A stretch of DNA of 64,000 nt, taken from contig NC_090143.1 of NCBI RefSeq assembly GCF_017916325.1, positions 186,001 to 250,000 of the forward strand. Reading direction: 5' to 3'. Under the pieces are notes generated by a model. It had not been told where the DNA came from, made no database searches, and saw only the letters and a list, made by a program, of their open reading frames with translations. The stretch is from Leishmania martiniquensis. Taxonomy: Eukaryota > Euglenozoa > Kinetoplastea > Trypanosomatida > Trypanosomatidae. The translations under genes and the position numbers were made by a program. Shown here piece after piece: positions 31,901 through 40,716 of this stretch. Position 1 is the stretch's first letter; each line of letters opens with the position of its first letter.

Positions 31901-34900
31901 GTCGCAGACGAAACGCGCAGCGACGGAAGCGACAGTGCGCGATTCAGCGCCACCACCTCCAGTGATACCCAAGAGCCCACGCAGCCCATGTACCTCATTC
32001 TCGTGCCACCGTCGGACAGGCGTCCGCCAGGGAACGGTACGGCTGTGGCGCCTGAAAGCCGCTGCATACGCAGCAACAGCATCGCAAGTAAGAGGGTCAG
32101 TGGCGGCAGTCACGGCACTCTGCCGCAGCTGCAGTACCGCACGCATGCGCCAGGTGAGGCGAGCCCCATAGCACCCCTTCCATCCTCGGCCAATCCACCC
32201 TGTTGCGCGGGAGACGCACCGGCAGCGGTGCGACCGGTGACAGTGAGCAGCAGCGCCGCGCCCTCTCCAGTCGGCGCTGTCTCCAACACTGAAGGCAGCA
32301 GGCTGCTGCCAGCAACCGCCTCCTCCCCACTGCGCGGCCACACTTTTGCGCCGGTTTCATCATCGGCATCATCCCCATCGGGCGCTGCCACCGTTCAGAG
32401 CATTGTCCACACATCTGCCACGCCGCCACAGGAGCAGCAGCTGCTGCTGCAGCCGACTAGCAGTCTCAGCGCACCTCAGCAACGGCCCATGCCATCGATG
32501 GCGGTCTCGTACTCGCCCGCACGTCCCGGTGTCTCATCCGCAGACGTCAGCGGTGACGCTACCGGGGCTCTTTCGGCGGGTGACCCCATCCGGTTCAAGG
32601 ACTTTGCGCCATCGCCTACCACCACCACCGCGCGCGCCGCCGCATTCTGGACGCCGGGGACAGCGCTGCAAGCGAACGGCTATGGCACCGCTACTGACGC
32701 AGAAGATGGGCGGGCGCATCAGCAACCGCACATCTTTCGCGGAAACCCCGCCCAGTCCCTATTCGTGGCGGCGGCCGGCTCCGAAAACGCTATCATGGGC
32801 GCGAGTGGACAAGGACTAGACCGGCAGCCAAGTTCGTTTGTAGACCCCTATATGGAGCGAGCCCGCGGCGGCGAGCCGGTGCCGCCGCCACGCACGTCGT
32901 ACGCACCAGGCGGCGGGGTGCGCTACAACAGTCTCATCGTGCCGTATGTTGCGGCTCCGCAGACCGGAACGAACGGGCGGCGAGCTCAGCCTGGCAGCAA
33001 CTCCTCTTTCTTCACGGTGATCGCGAGCGGGACCGGCACCAGTGCCTTCGAGGCGCGCAAAGCGGTTGGCGGACATGAATGGCGGTTCCAGGCAGCGGGC
33101 GCGGAGAGGGGCTCGCCAGACACGTGTGTATCGGCATCCGGGGCCCATGCGCTGCGTCTTGCATCTCCGCCACCTCTCTTGGACGCTTCCTCAGCGACGG
33201 AAGCCGTTGTGCGGGACACATACGCGCCGCTTCGCTACAGCAACGCAATGCAGTCCGGCGGAGTCTCGCTGACCACGTCAAGCATGGCGTGCGCCTCTGC
33301 TGTGTCGTCGTTGCCGCCACAGCAATCGGGTCTGTCTCCATCGTCGCCGGCTCCTCCCCCTGTCGCGTCGCCTGCGCTCAAGAATACCCCTCTCGTCGTG
33401 CCCAAGGCCATTCGCGGAGCGTGGGCAGGGCAGCAAGGAGAGCACATGGATCGTAAGGACGGCAAGCCGCACATTAACTTGCCATTGCACTCGGCAAATA
33501 TAGCGCTGACGCCGACGCAAGCACCACCGTCGCTTCCTGCAGGCAGTCTAGCGGGCCCGGCCAGCGCCGCACATCTTCCTCGGCCGGGTGCTGCTCACTG
33601 TACCGCGGCATTGTCGATGAAGCCGCTGTGGGCGAGCGACGGTGTTGCTCCCACTGCCGCCGGCTTGGCAGCGGCCCCCGTGACCGGCGTAGCAGCGCCC
33701 CCGCTTCGCGCCGGCGATGACGCGGACAGAGAGCAGCAGCACCACTATGGCAACGCCAGACCGGGTGGCGCCGCACCGTCTCCCGTACGGTACACTAACG
33801 CTGAGAACCCGCACCTGTGCAATGTGTACAACGCAAACGTTGGGCTGGTGGACGCGGCATCGGCCGCTGCCGTTTCTGCGCTGGCGAACGCGCCCCCAAC
33901 GACTGATACGAGGCCACCCCCGAATGTCTGTGCCGGGGCAGGAGGCTTTAACGGCAACGCGAGCAGCACGACGACACAGATGACTGCCAGCAGCGACTTC
34001 CCGTGCAATGCGCGAGACACCGGTTACCTGTGCCTCGTGATGGAGTACCACCCTATGGGGGACCTCTGCCGGTACGTGATGCGTGCCAAGCATCAGCTGG
34101 AGATGCGGCACCATCGCCAGCAGCAGTTCCCGTCCCATACACTGGCACGCAGCGGTGCAATGAGCATGGCCACTGCGGAGTCCGTCGCCTCTCCTGCAAC
34201 AACCACGACGTTGACGTCAGAGCGAAGTTCTTTTCAACAGGTGCAAGCCGCCGCTGGGAACGCGGCCGAGTGGGTCGGCGTTGGTGCGGGGGTGGATGGA
34301 GTGGTGCCAACCTCACCGCTTTCTTGTCGCCAATCTGAGGTCAAGCAAGGCGGAACAGCAGCGGTGTCGTCCCTGCTGGCTGCGGCCGCAGCTGCCACTT
34401 GGACTGCGAAGGTGGCCAGGAGTCACAGAGACCTCCACCTGGCGCTATCAGCCGGAGTCGGCGGCAGCGGCAGCTCCTCTGGACGCCATGCTGCGGGCGG
34501 CCCCGAAGCCCAAACAACCGCAGATGCAGCAGCCGATCTCACGAGTGACAACCCCCTTACCGAGGCGCAGCTGCTTTCTATCGCGTATCAGCTGGCCTCG
34601 GTCCTCGATCACATGCATCGACAAAGCCCGCCCATCATCCACCGTGACTTGAAGCCGGAGAACATTCTTATCAAAGGGGAGGTGCTCGACTATCTTGACC
34701 TATCTCTGCCCGAGGTCTCGACGAACATTCGCAGCATGCCGTCGTCGTTTGTATCGCCAGCCGATACCGCCACTGCGGGAGCACTGTCACAGCACAACGA
34801 GGGTGGAGGCAGCAGCGGACGCGGAAACGGCGACGGCAACGACGGTGTCGTGGGCAAGCCCTCCGCGCCTACGCCGTCGCCGACCTCGATGGCCCTGGAG

Positions 34901-35404
34901 GCCGACACCTCTGCAGCTCTCTGGTCCTTGTCGTCGCTGCCGCTGCCGCCGATCCGAATCACGCGCGCGGTGGTGCCGATCGTTCTCATTGATTTCGGTC
35001 TGTCTATCCAACTGGACACCCGCAGCCGTTCTTACGGCAGCCGTGGTGGTGGCACCCGTCCCTACATTGCCCCAGAAAGCTGGCAAGGCGGTACGTGCAC
35101 GGCGAGTGACGTGTGGAGCCTCGGCTGTGTGCTCTATGCGCTAGCCACGTGCCGACTCACGGCCAAGGGCGTGCGTATCATGTCGCAAGAGGCAAAGCAA
35201 GACGGGTTCGCCTCGCGCATGCTGAACGACATCATAGCGAAGAAGTACTCACTGGCGTTCGCGAGCTTCGTTGTGTCGTTGCTCGTCGTCGACCCGGCAA
35301 AGCGGCCGACAGCGGCGCAGGCGGCGCAGTGCTTCTGCGTCGCCGACGGCGAAGTGCGCTTCGACCTCCGAAGTCCATTCTTCAGCAACGTCCTCGACCT
35401 CTAA
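28961..35404 (+). CDS. Giant transmembrane protein kinase with very large insertion in the N-lobe
   Basis: 2147 residues from the ATG at 28961. A short N-terminus (about 80 residues) precedes a transmembrane helix at 82-108, so nearly all of the protein is cytoplasmic if oriented as a type III protein. A Ser/Thr kinase domain starts at 361 with RIGTGAFSSVYL. Lys390 lies in LALKYT and the alpha-C region is RECEVIHCLQG. About 1240 low-complexity residues, rich in Ser, Thr, Pro and Ala, then separate the first strands from the hinge LVMEYHPMGDLC (from 1690). Smaller insertions follow. The catalytic core is intact: HRDLKPEN (1894-1901), DFG (2011-2013), APE (2037-2039), SDVWSLG. This should be an active kinase; substrates are unknown. 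Motifs QSPPI before the catalytic loop and KYTxCxDD after the ATP-binding Lys are shared with the upstream pseudokinase, arguing for a tandem duplication. Confidence 0.88.
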   Translation: MGVCSHSPAAPPLSSAYAHGASSAPSAGPRARNVGVRAGSARTTMHVAGAPESSVGGYLLVNEGPLVVRDETRTLTNSRVDAFHVLLVVFCLLLVVTVVLLAAALRLLRRVAAAVAAAEGSVVQSTLSAGLDAEGDTLHMSIGVDDEEDAAVPTGFRDSCTQLEEDARLQQPLLYRIHGRDSIARRHRCDSCRRQQQPSRRTTSRGFHARRAPLGISSAAPTSDDASDGEIATPRSGSQSHWAGCSAVPTPGRRAAAHGPPVPERDIRRPAGADASVADVHEWYTTHAGPKSTWQNSGSPSPSGAARKSRAGAVATAPPSPAPAAANHGGIRLGVDVQVPVFTATTEQDVVVYNTTHDSRYRILQRIGTGAFSSVYLVQQKTSGRILALKYTLCQDDRQRQAALRECEVIHCLQGHPQVIQIVDMFMSYQFDCARESPTTAGYPAVLVPPPRRREQAAVDQSSQPLAGVQPRAPAAIASVVSSKTVSGAGAPQILRDRPSEVATRTALFPLAQPPGAVRSHQRCSAATATPSLGNRCTSPVALVSTTTSWAAAQLKGLGSAGMEAAGSAGLEDLVVTAALRAHACGQTKGSSTECRTAVQDRDDDGDFSCMGGAAESECKLNTMGAVRRQYRSPYIATVCGYGSGNSEENGGGRRRGYHCMHSLADGVTCRAYAADADCVSDRQAGDCTLSHHHVAAIGVEKFKVSPEPILCATHTEQVLTSAPRWQEHRRQPHYPRPLQHGVQPASQGRGSFHLRFGITAKTSTTPVAASCPAALGGGVYAPVPLHVAASAGCQGYGRATLQSAPQPLAAPLTAASAAPVAATEASSLTRSTSHTGAPHMCWHTTNTAIGAVIDNDSDAATTANVSAGCCTTAGMSTTATAMDYCLPSTARNTTLSPSSGASRERSTREGDDGIDDFDSSSASRKIEAQAKRAARETAEMAQPLRRAPSRNSDRGDGQGGQPGHPAGKETWRTDLQANAVADETRSDGSDSARFSATTSSDTQEPTQPMYLILVPPSDRRPPGNGTAVAPESRCIRSNSIASKRVSGGSHGTLPQLQYRTHAPGEASPIAPLPSSANPPCCAGDAPAAVRPVTVSSSAAPSPVGAVSNTEGSRLLPATASSPLRGHTFAPVSSSASSPSGAATVQSIVHTSATPPQEQQLLLQPTSSLSAPQQRPMPSMAVSYSPARPGVSSADVSGDATGALSAGDPIRFKDFAPSPTTTTARAAAFWTPGTALQANGYGTATDAEDGRAHQQPHIFRGNPAQSLFVAAAGSENAIMGASGQGLDRQPSSFVDPYMERARGGEPVPPPRTSYAPGGGVRYNSLIVPYVAAPQTGTNGRRAQPGSNSSFFTVIASGTGTSAFEARKAVGGHEWRFQAAGAERGSPDTCVSASGAHALRLASPPPLLDASSATEAVVRDTYAPLRYSNAMQSGGVSLTTSSMACASAVSSLPPQQSGLSPSSPAPPPVASPALKNTPLVVPKAIRGAWAGQQGEHMDRKDGKPHINLPLHSANIALTPTQAPPSLPAGSLAGPASAAHLPRPGAAHCTAALSMKPLWASDGVAPTAAGLAAAPVTGVAAPPLRAGDDADREQQHHYGNARPGGAAPSPVRYTNAENPHLCNVYNANVGLVDAASAAAVSALANAPPTTDTRPPPNVCAGAGGFNGNASSTTTQMTASSDFPCNARDTGYLCLVMEYHPMGDLCRYVMRAKHQLEMRHHRQQQFPSHTLARSGAMSMATAESVASPATTTTLTSERSSFQQVQAAAGNAAEWVGVGAGVDGVVPTSPLSCRQSEVKQGGTAAVSSLLAAAAAATWTAKVARSHRDLHLALSAGVGGSGSSSGRHAAGGPEAQTTADAAADLTSDNPLTEAQLLSIAYQLASVLDHMHRQSPPIIHRDLKPENILIKGEVLDYLDLSLPEVSTNIRSMPSSFVSPADTATAGALSQHNEGGGSSGRGNGDGNDGVVGKPSAPTPSPTSMALEADTSAALWSLSSLPLPPIRITRAVVPIVLIDFGLSIQLDTRSRSYGSRGGGTRPYIAPESWQGGTCTASDVWSLGCVLYALATCRLTAKGVRIMSQEAKQDGFASRMLNDIIAKKYSLAFASFVVSLLVVDPAKRPTAAQAAQCFCVADGEVRFDLRSPFFSNVLDL

Positions 35405-36169
35405 CAAGCGTGCCACATGTGTGCGTGTCTGACGGCGTCCCTTCCGCCGGACTGCCATGCGTGTCGTTTCGCTTCTCTCTCTCTGAATGTTTGGCCGGTT
35501 TTTTTTCTTTTTCGATGGAGCACATTCGCTGTGCGGCAACGCTTACCCGCTCGATCGTGTGTCTCCTCCGTCTCACTCGCTCGGACGCACCACCACCACC
35601 ACCCCTTCCCTCCCCCCTCTCTGTGGGCGTGCGCACGCCTCTCTGTAGCCTGTGCGTGTAGGGGATGCGGCATCCAGCTCAGGAGGGCAGCGGATGCGTA
35701 CGCCGCTGGAGGAGTGGGAGACGAACGTTTTTTTGTGCACGGGATGTTTACGCGAGCGACAAGGATAGCGTCAACGCAGTGCAACGCGTTTACCTGTGTG
35801 GGCACTCGCCCCCTCGTCCTCAGTGACGGCCATCGCTCAGACACCTTCACCAGCCCCTTTCCCTATCCCTTTCGACTTGTGTCTTCTCCCCCGTCCCCAA
35901 GGGTCTCTCTGTTGCTCATCCCCTGCCCCTCTGCCCATCTACTCGCACACAACAACACGCGCAAGCGTGGCCGCGCCGCTTCCACTCAGCACAGAAAGCG
36001 AAGTGCAGGAGAAAGAAAGAACGAAAGAGGGGGGAGAGGGGGGAGAGGAGGGAGGGGCACACGCCCCACTTTGTCTGCCTGTGTTGAGCGTCTGTGGAGC
36101 GCGGCTGGAACACCAACGCCTTAGAGCCAGCGCGCTGTGTTTCTTTTTTTTTTGGGTGGGGCCTTTGAC
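35405..36169. other. Intergenic spacer
   Basis: No gene seen. T-runs lie at 35500-35513 and 36140-36152, C/T blocks at 35590-35620 and 35850-35935, and a purine-rich block on the + strand at 36010-36058. AGs at 36125 and 36129-36130 are possible acceptors for the gene at 36170. Confidence 0.5.
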
Positions 36170-37228
36170 ATGCTGCGCCTCAGTGCCGCACCCTTGGCGC
36201 CGCTGCAGGCCTCCTCCACTCTCCTATTCTTCTCATGGCTCAGTCGGAGCAGCGAACTTCGCGGCACCGCCACCGCGACGCGCCGCACGAAGGCGAAGGA
36301 CACCTTCATGAGCGAGGCCGCCATGGGTCTCGGTGGCAATGATATGGGTCAGCCCATGGCGAACGAGGCCTTCGAGGCGCTGGAGGGGACGGGCACGAGC
36401 ACCGCCAGTTATCGGCAGGCCGGTATACACGGCATCGGCGGGCGTGGCGTTGGCGACTCGCCGACCCTTCCAGCTGGTGGCAGCGGTGCTCCAGGCTCCA
36501 CTGTACCAAAGCAGCCGATAGACGACATCTTGATCGAGCGCGCCGCACACTTGAATGGACCAAACCGCCGCCCTGTGTCGTACGACCTCGAGATTCACCG
36601 CGCCGCCCGCGCGCGGGAGGAGGCGCAGAGGCACATCGCGCAGGAACATCGGCGCCACTTTGACGAGCAGAACATGCCGCTCAACCCAGACGACCCGAGG
36701 CGAGAGCGTGCGAGTTGGGAATTCGCGCCGACACCGGAGCACAAATCGCTCGTGCTGCTTCTGTACCGCCACGTGCTAAAGGGCTTGGTGCACTACAAGA
36801 GCGTCCGGCGTCGCAGCATGATCGCCTACGCCCGCATGTGCTTCCGTCGTCGCGCTATGGCCACGGAAAAGCTGCTGATCGACGAGTGCATCGAGGAGTG
36901 TCGGCGCTCCATTTACGTCCTGGGTAAGCATCACCACTTCACCAAGACGGGTACGTATGAGTTCGACTCGATGGCGCTGCCCAAGGACACGGGTCAGGAC
37001 GTCAAGACGTATATGGAGGAGGTCTACGACCCGGAGCAGTCCCGCATGCAGTTCCAAAACTTCACGGATGTGCAGCCGGGGAGAGAGCACCTACATCGAC
37101 AAGGGCTTGGGCCGACCTCCGGGCCGCATCACTGGAGGGATCAACGGTCATCAGAGGGCTTCAGGGTGGAGATTCGGGACGAGGACAAGGCACTGCGGCC
37201 ACCACCACCTCCCGGGATGGCCAGCTGA
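36170..37228 (+). CDS. Mitochondrial LYR-motif protein (Complex 1 LYR-like)
   Basis: 352 residues from the ATG at 36170; upstream frame starts only at GTG. The N-terminal 45 residues (MLRLSAAPLAPLQ onwards) are rich in Arg, Ser, Ala and Leu without acidic residues until Glu, as in mitochondrial presequences. The LYR motif is Leu198-Tyr199-Arg200 in LVLLLYRHVLKGL, followed by a basic helical region (YARMCFRRRAMATEKLL) and DECIEECRRSIYVL, which fits the three-helix LYR fold. LYR proteins bind mitochondrial acyl carrier protein and serve in Fe-S transfer, respiratory complex assembly or mitoribosome biogenesis. The protein is much longer than a minimal LYR protein (about 100 residues), with extensions at both ends; which complex it serves cannot be told from sequence. 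An ATG at 36308 would remove the presequence and is less likely. Confidence 0.75.
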   Translation: MLRLSAAPLAPLQASSTLLFFSWLSRSSELRGTATATRRTKAKDTFMSEAAMGLGGNDMGQPMANEAFEALEGTGTSTASYRQAGIHGIGGRGVGDSPTLPAGGSGAPGSTVPKQPIDDILIERAAHLNGPNRRPVSYDLEIHRAARAREEAQRHIAQEHRRHFDEQNMPLNPDDPRRERASWEFAPTPEHKSLVLLLYRHVLKGLVHYKSVRRRSMIAYARMCFRRRAMATEKLLIDECIEECRRSIYVLGKHHHFTKTGTYEFDSMALPKDTGQDVKTYMEEVYDPEQSRMQFQNFTDVQPGREHLHRQGLGPTSGPHHWRDQRSSEGFRVEIRDEDKALRPPPPPGMAS

Positions 37229-38406
37229 CGTATCCGTACCCCTCCTCCGCGAGCCACGAAGAAAAGGGGGAGGGACGCGGGCCTCTTGATGCTGTCATGC
37301 GCGTTTGTGTGCTGTGGTCCTTGGCCACACAGACGCGCTGAGGCTACTGTACTGCAGTACGCATGGAGATCTGCGCCAGCGGCTCGCCGGCGGCACGCGT
37401 GTGCGTGCACAAATGCTCACCGTGTGTGTGTGTGTCTGTGTGTGTGTGTACCCACACAGGGCCACAGCAGCCATGGAACACTAAGGGGCTCGAAGTCGCA
37501 ACTCATGGACGCTTTGCCTCGCAAGAGGCAGCGACATCTCCTCGACGGAGTCAGATCGAGTGGCGGAGGTGCTGTGTGGCGGTGGGCAGGAGCGCGGCCG
37601 GTGGTAAAGCGCATGAGGAGAGGGGGGAGGGGGCTCGATGCCCTCCCCTTCACCTGCCACCCCCTCCCAACGACTCCTACCGACGGGCTGCCACACTGTC
37701 CCGTGGGTTTGCTCTCTCTCTGCCTGCCTGTCTGTCTGTCTCTCTTATACCTCCACTCCGCACGCATGCCCTTATTCATCGTCATCACGCCGCAGGGGGT
37801 GCCCTTTCTGCAGCCATGCCGAAAGCCCCTCGAAGGTGAGGATGATGGAGGCCACCGCCCAACGCACCCCACCCGGCGGGCACGCGCCCACGCCGCCCCG
37901 GCTGCCGCCTCGCCTCATACGACACTCGGCGAGGCGGTGTGACAAAAACAAAGGAAGGACATCACCTCGCAAGAGATACAATTAATGTTGTAGAGGGTGG
38001 GGTGGTGGGAGAGGGGACGGAGATGCAACGAGTCGTACCGTCGCATGGGAGGTGACACACGAGTGGGTGCCAGTGCGTAGGCACAGCAGCAGGCCTCTGT
38101 GCGCGTCTCTGCGCCGCCCGCCGGCACATCTTCGCTTCCCCACCCCACTCCACCCCACACACGCACTCCTTCCACCACCACCACCCTTGCCACCTCGCAC
38201 ACCACCGCCCTTCTCTCCCTCCCTCTCGCGCATTTCCCCTCCGCTCAATACGCCACGCTGCCATCTGTGAGCCCTCACAAAACAAAAGGAAAGACGACAG
38301 CATCAACAACAGCAACGAATTATTTTTGTGCCCGCCACACACTCACTTCACCCCCCCCTCTCCTTCGCAGCATTTCTGTTGACTCAAAGAAACAAAAGTA
38401 CACGCA
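37229..38406. other. Intergenic spacer
   Basis: No gene seen. A GT repeat lies at about 37423-37450, C/T blocks at 37635-37680 and 37710-37750, and a pyrimidine tract at 38344-38366 ending in AG at 38369-38370. That acceptor gives eIF2-beta a 5' UTR of about 36 nt. Confidence 0.55.
38369..38370 (+). promoter_or_regulatory. Candidate spliced-leader acceptor AG for eIF2-beta
   Basis: AG directly after a 20-nt pyrimidine tract, 36 nt upstream of the ATG at 38407. Confidence 0.5.
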
Positions 38407-39450
38407 ATGCAGCGCGAAACTGGCCGCCAGCGTCGTCGCAACGCCGACAGCGAGGAGAGCAGCGGCGAGGATGAGCCGCAGCGGACGAGCGCAGCACTGC
38501 AGGAGCCCGCGGTGGCCGCTGTCCCACCGACACGGGTGCGCGCAAAGGCGCCGGCCGCGGCGACCGTGAGCGCGCCGAGCATGACGCTCCACACCGACCC
38601 CGCGACGGTCCAGGTGATGGCGCCGGCCCCCGTCTCGACAGAGGCAGCTGACTCCGAAAGCGAATCGAACCAGGATGCCGCGGCTTTAGCGGCGGACGAG
38701 GCGCCGTCAAACGAGCTCGCGGAAGAAATGGAGGGGATCGACTACGACACGCTAACATACTCGGCGCTGCTCGAGATAATGGCGCGCGCCAGCCGCCCAG
38801 CGATCGAGGAGATGATGGCGCAGCGGGAACAGCAGGTGGAGTCGTCCATGCAGCAGCAACAAAACCAGCGAGTGGAACGCTTCCTGGACGTGGCGACGAC
38901 AAGCTCGGCCGCCGCAGCGGACACGAACGGCAGTAGCGGCGAGGACGAGGCAGCAGCGGAGGGCTACCGCTACAACGCCATGCTAACGCGCCTGTTCGAG
39001 GCGTTGAACCGCAACAATGAGGGCAGCGCCATGACGGAGCGCAACCAACTGCCAGTGCCCATCCTGGAGCGCATGGGCAAGAAGAAGACAGTGATCGCCA
39101 ACTTTGGCCGCATCTGCGACGCCTTTCACCGCCCCATGGAGGACGTGAAGGACTTCATCGAGAAGGAGCTGTCCATCCGCGGCAACCTCGACAGCAACAA
39201 CGCCCTCATTCTAAAGTTCGAGATCCGGAAGCAGACGGACTTCGATCGCGTGCTCATCAAGTACCTCGACGAGTACGTGAAGTGTAACTCGTGTCACCGC
39301 ATCGACACTACGCTGACGAAGGATGGTCGTCGGCTGGAGCTGCGGTGCAATGTGTGCACGGCGACGCGCACAGTGACGGCTGCAGGAACAGCTACATTCA
39401 GCGCGCAGATTGAGAAGCGCTCTCGCCAGCGTGCCGCCATGATTCTGTGA
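38407..39450 (+). CDS. eIF2-beta: Translation initiation factor eIF2 subunit beta
   Basis: 347 residues. eIF2-beta is a subunit of the GTP-dependent factor that brings initiator Met-tRNA to the 40S ribosome. The conserved C-terminal half is unmistakable: YNAMLTRLFEAL, MGKKKTVIANFGRICDAF, MEDVKDFIEKELSIRGNLD, LKFEIRKQTDFDRVLIKYL and a zinc ribbon with Cys293, Cys296, Cys314 and Cys317 (CNSC and CNVC). The N-terminal half (about 1-180) is acidic, Ala/Ser/Gln-rich and apparently disordered. The three poly-Lys boxes that in yeast and animal eIF2-beta bind eIF5 and eIF2B-epsilon are not visible. Start is the first ATG after the acceptor at 38369-38370. Confidence 0.97.
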   Translation: MQRETGRQRRRNADSEESSGEDEPQRTSAALQEPAVAAVPPTRVRAKAPAAATVSAPSMTLHTDPATVQVMAPAPVSTEAADSESESNQDAAALAADEAPSNELAEEMEGIDYDTLTYSALLEIMARASRPAIEEMMAQREQQVESSMQQQQNQRVERFLDVATTSSAAAADTNGSSGEDEAAAEGYRYNAMLTRLFEALNRNNEGSAMTERNQLPVPILERMGKKKTVIANFGRICDAFHRPMEDVKDFIEKELSIRGNLDSNNALILKFEIRKQTDFDRVLIKYLDEYVKCNSCHRIDTTLTKDGRRLELRCNVCTATRTVTAAGTATFSAQIEKRSRQRAAMIL

Positions 39451-40716
39451 GGTGTGTGCACGTGTAGGGGGTAGGAAACGGAGGGAGAGGAGCGAGTGGA
39501 AGCGGGACGCATGCACCACGCGTCTCTTTTTCTCGCGCGCGCGCCAACACGGAGGTGCGCATCTCATGGGCAACGTGTGGTATCACCCTACCGGACCACG
39601 ACCTTTTGCTTGCGCGCTGCGCAGCTCTAGTGACGATCGACGCAGGAAAGGGAGGAGAAGAGACGGAGAGCCAGAGGGGATCGGCCGTTGTTAATTTGGG
39701 TCCTTGCCAGTACAAGGGGAAGAGGGAGTGACGTCGGTGTGGCAGTAGGCGCTCGCTTCGGCACGAGTCCGACCTCCCCCCTACCCCCCCTCCCCTCCCC
39801 ACACACACACGCACACACACATACATCTTTTTTGCGCCAGGGAAAAGAGAAAATGGTATTTTCGGATCGAAAGCAGTTGTGTGTACGGGTGTAAGTACAT
39901 GTCTGTGTGTGTGTGTGAACAGCTGTTGTGGTGAAGATTGCGCAATTTGTTCTCTCTTTCTCTCGTGTGTGTGTGTATGTGTGCTTTGGGGTTGCGGCGG
40001 TGGAGGCTGCAACGGGCGACGTGTGGACTTGGGGCTCCTCTCCCCCTCCCCGCCCACCCCCGTGTATGTGTGTGGTTAAATGCCTAGTAAGATACAGCGA
40101 AAGATATAATCGCCCCACCATGCACAAGAGCGCCTGCGGGTGCAGACCCCGCGACGGCAGCCAGAGAAAACGAAGCGGCGGCTTGGGTGGCCGATGGGAG
40201 GGGAGGGGTGAGGGGCGAAAGGGGAGGTGAAGTGTCTCCCTCTCCTTCCCCATCCCCCACTGACACACACACACAGACACACCGCACAGCCTAACGTATG
40301 CAGATGCACGCGTTGCGCTTGTCGCGGTAGTGCGCAAGGGGACTGGAGCGCACGGCAAGCACGGAAGGTTGACGCTCTTCTCTCCCCGGCGAATCTTCGG
40401 CAGAAGTGTACAGCTGCGCGTACTGGGGTAGGCTTAGGAATGTGCGTGTGTGGCAGGAGGGGCGTGGGCAGTGAGGGGCCCCAGTCATCGCCTCACCGTA
40501 AAACTTGGCAAGCATCATCAGCAGGCGCACTCCGTTTCGCTCTCTCGCTCTCCCACACCTTCGCCTCGTTCTTCTCTCGCATTTTCTTTTCACTTGGAAT
40601 ACTCTGCGCTTGTGCAGAGTGCGCCACCGGGGGACTCTCTTCGTTGGTCGACTGATCTTTTTGGGCGCCTCGTCTCCTCCGTCCCACCCACCCCCCTGCA
40701 CCCTTTTCTCTTGTCG
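39451..40716. other. Intergenic spacer
   Basis: No gene seen. It contains a CA repeat at 39800-39820, GT repeats at 39901-39918 and 39964-39980, a C-rich block at 39775-39800, and a CA repeat at 40262-40282. A T-rich tract at about 40565-40591 leads to AG at 40616-40617, a probable acceptor for the mL49 gene with a 5' UTR near 100 nt. Confidence 0.55.
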
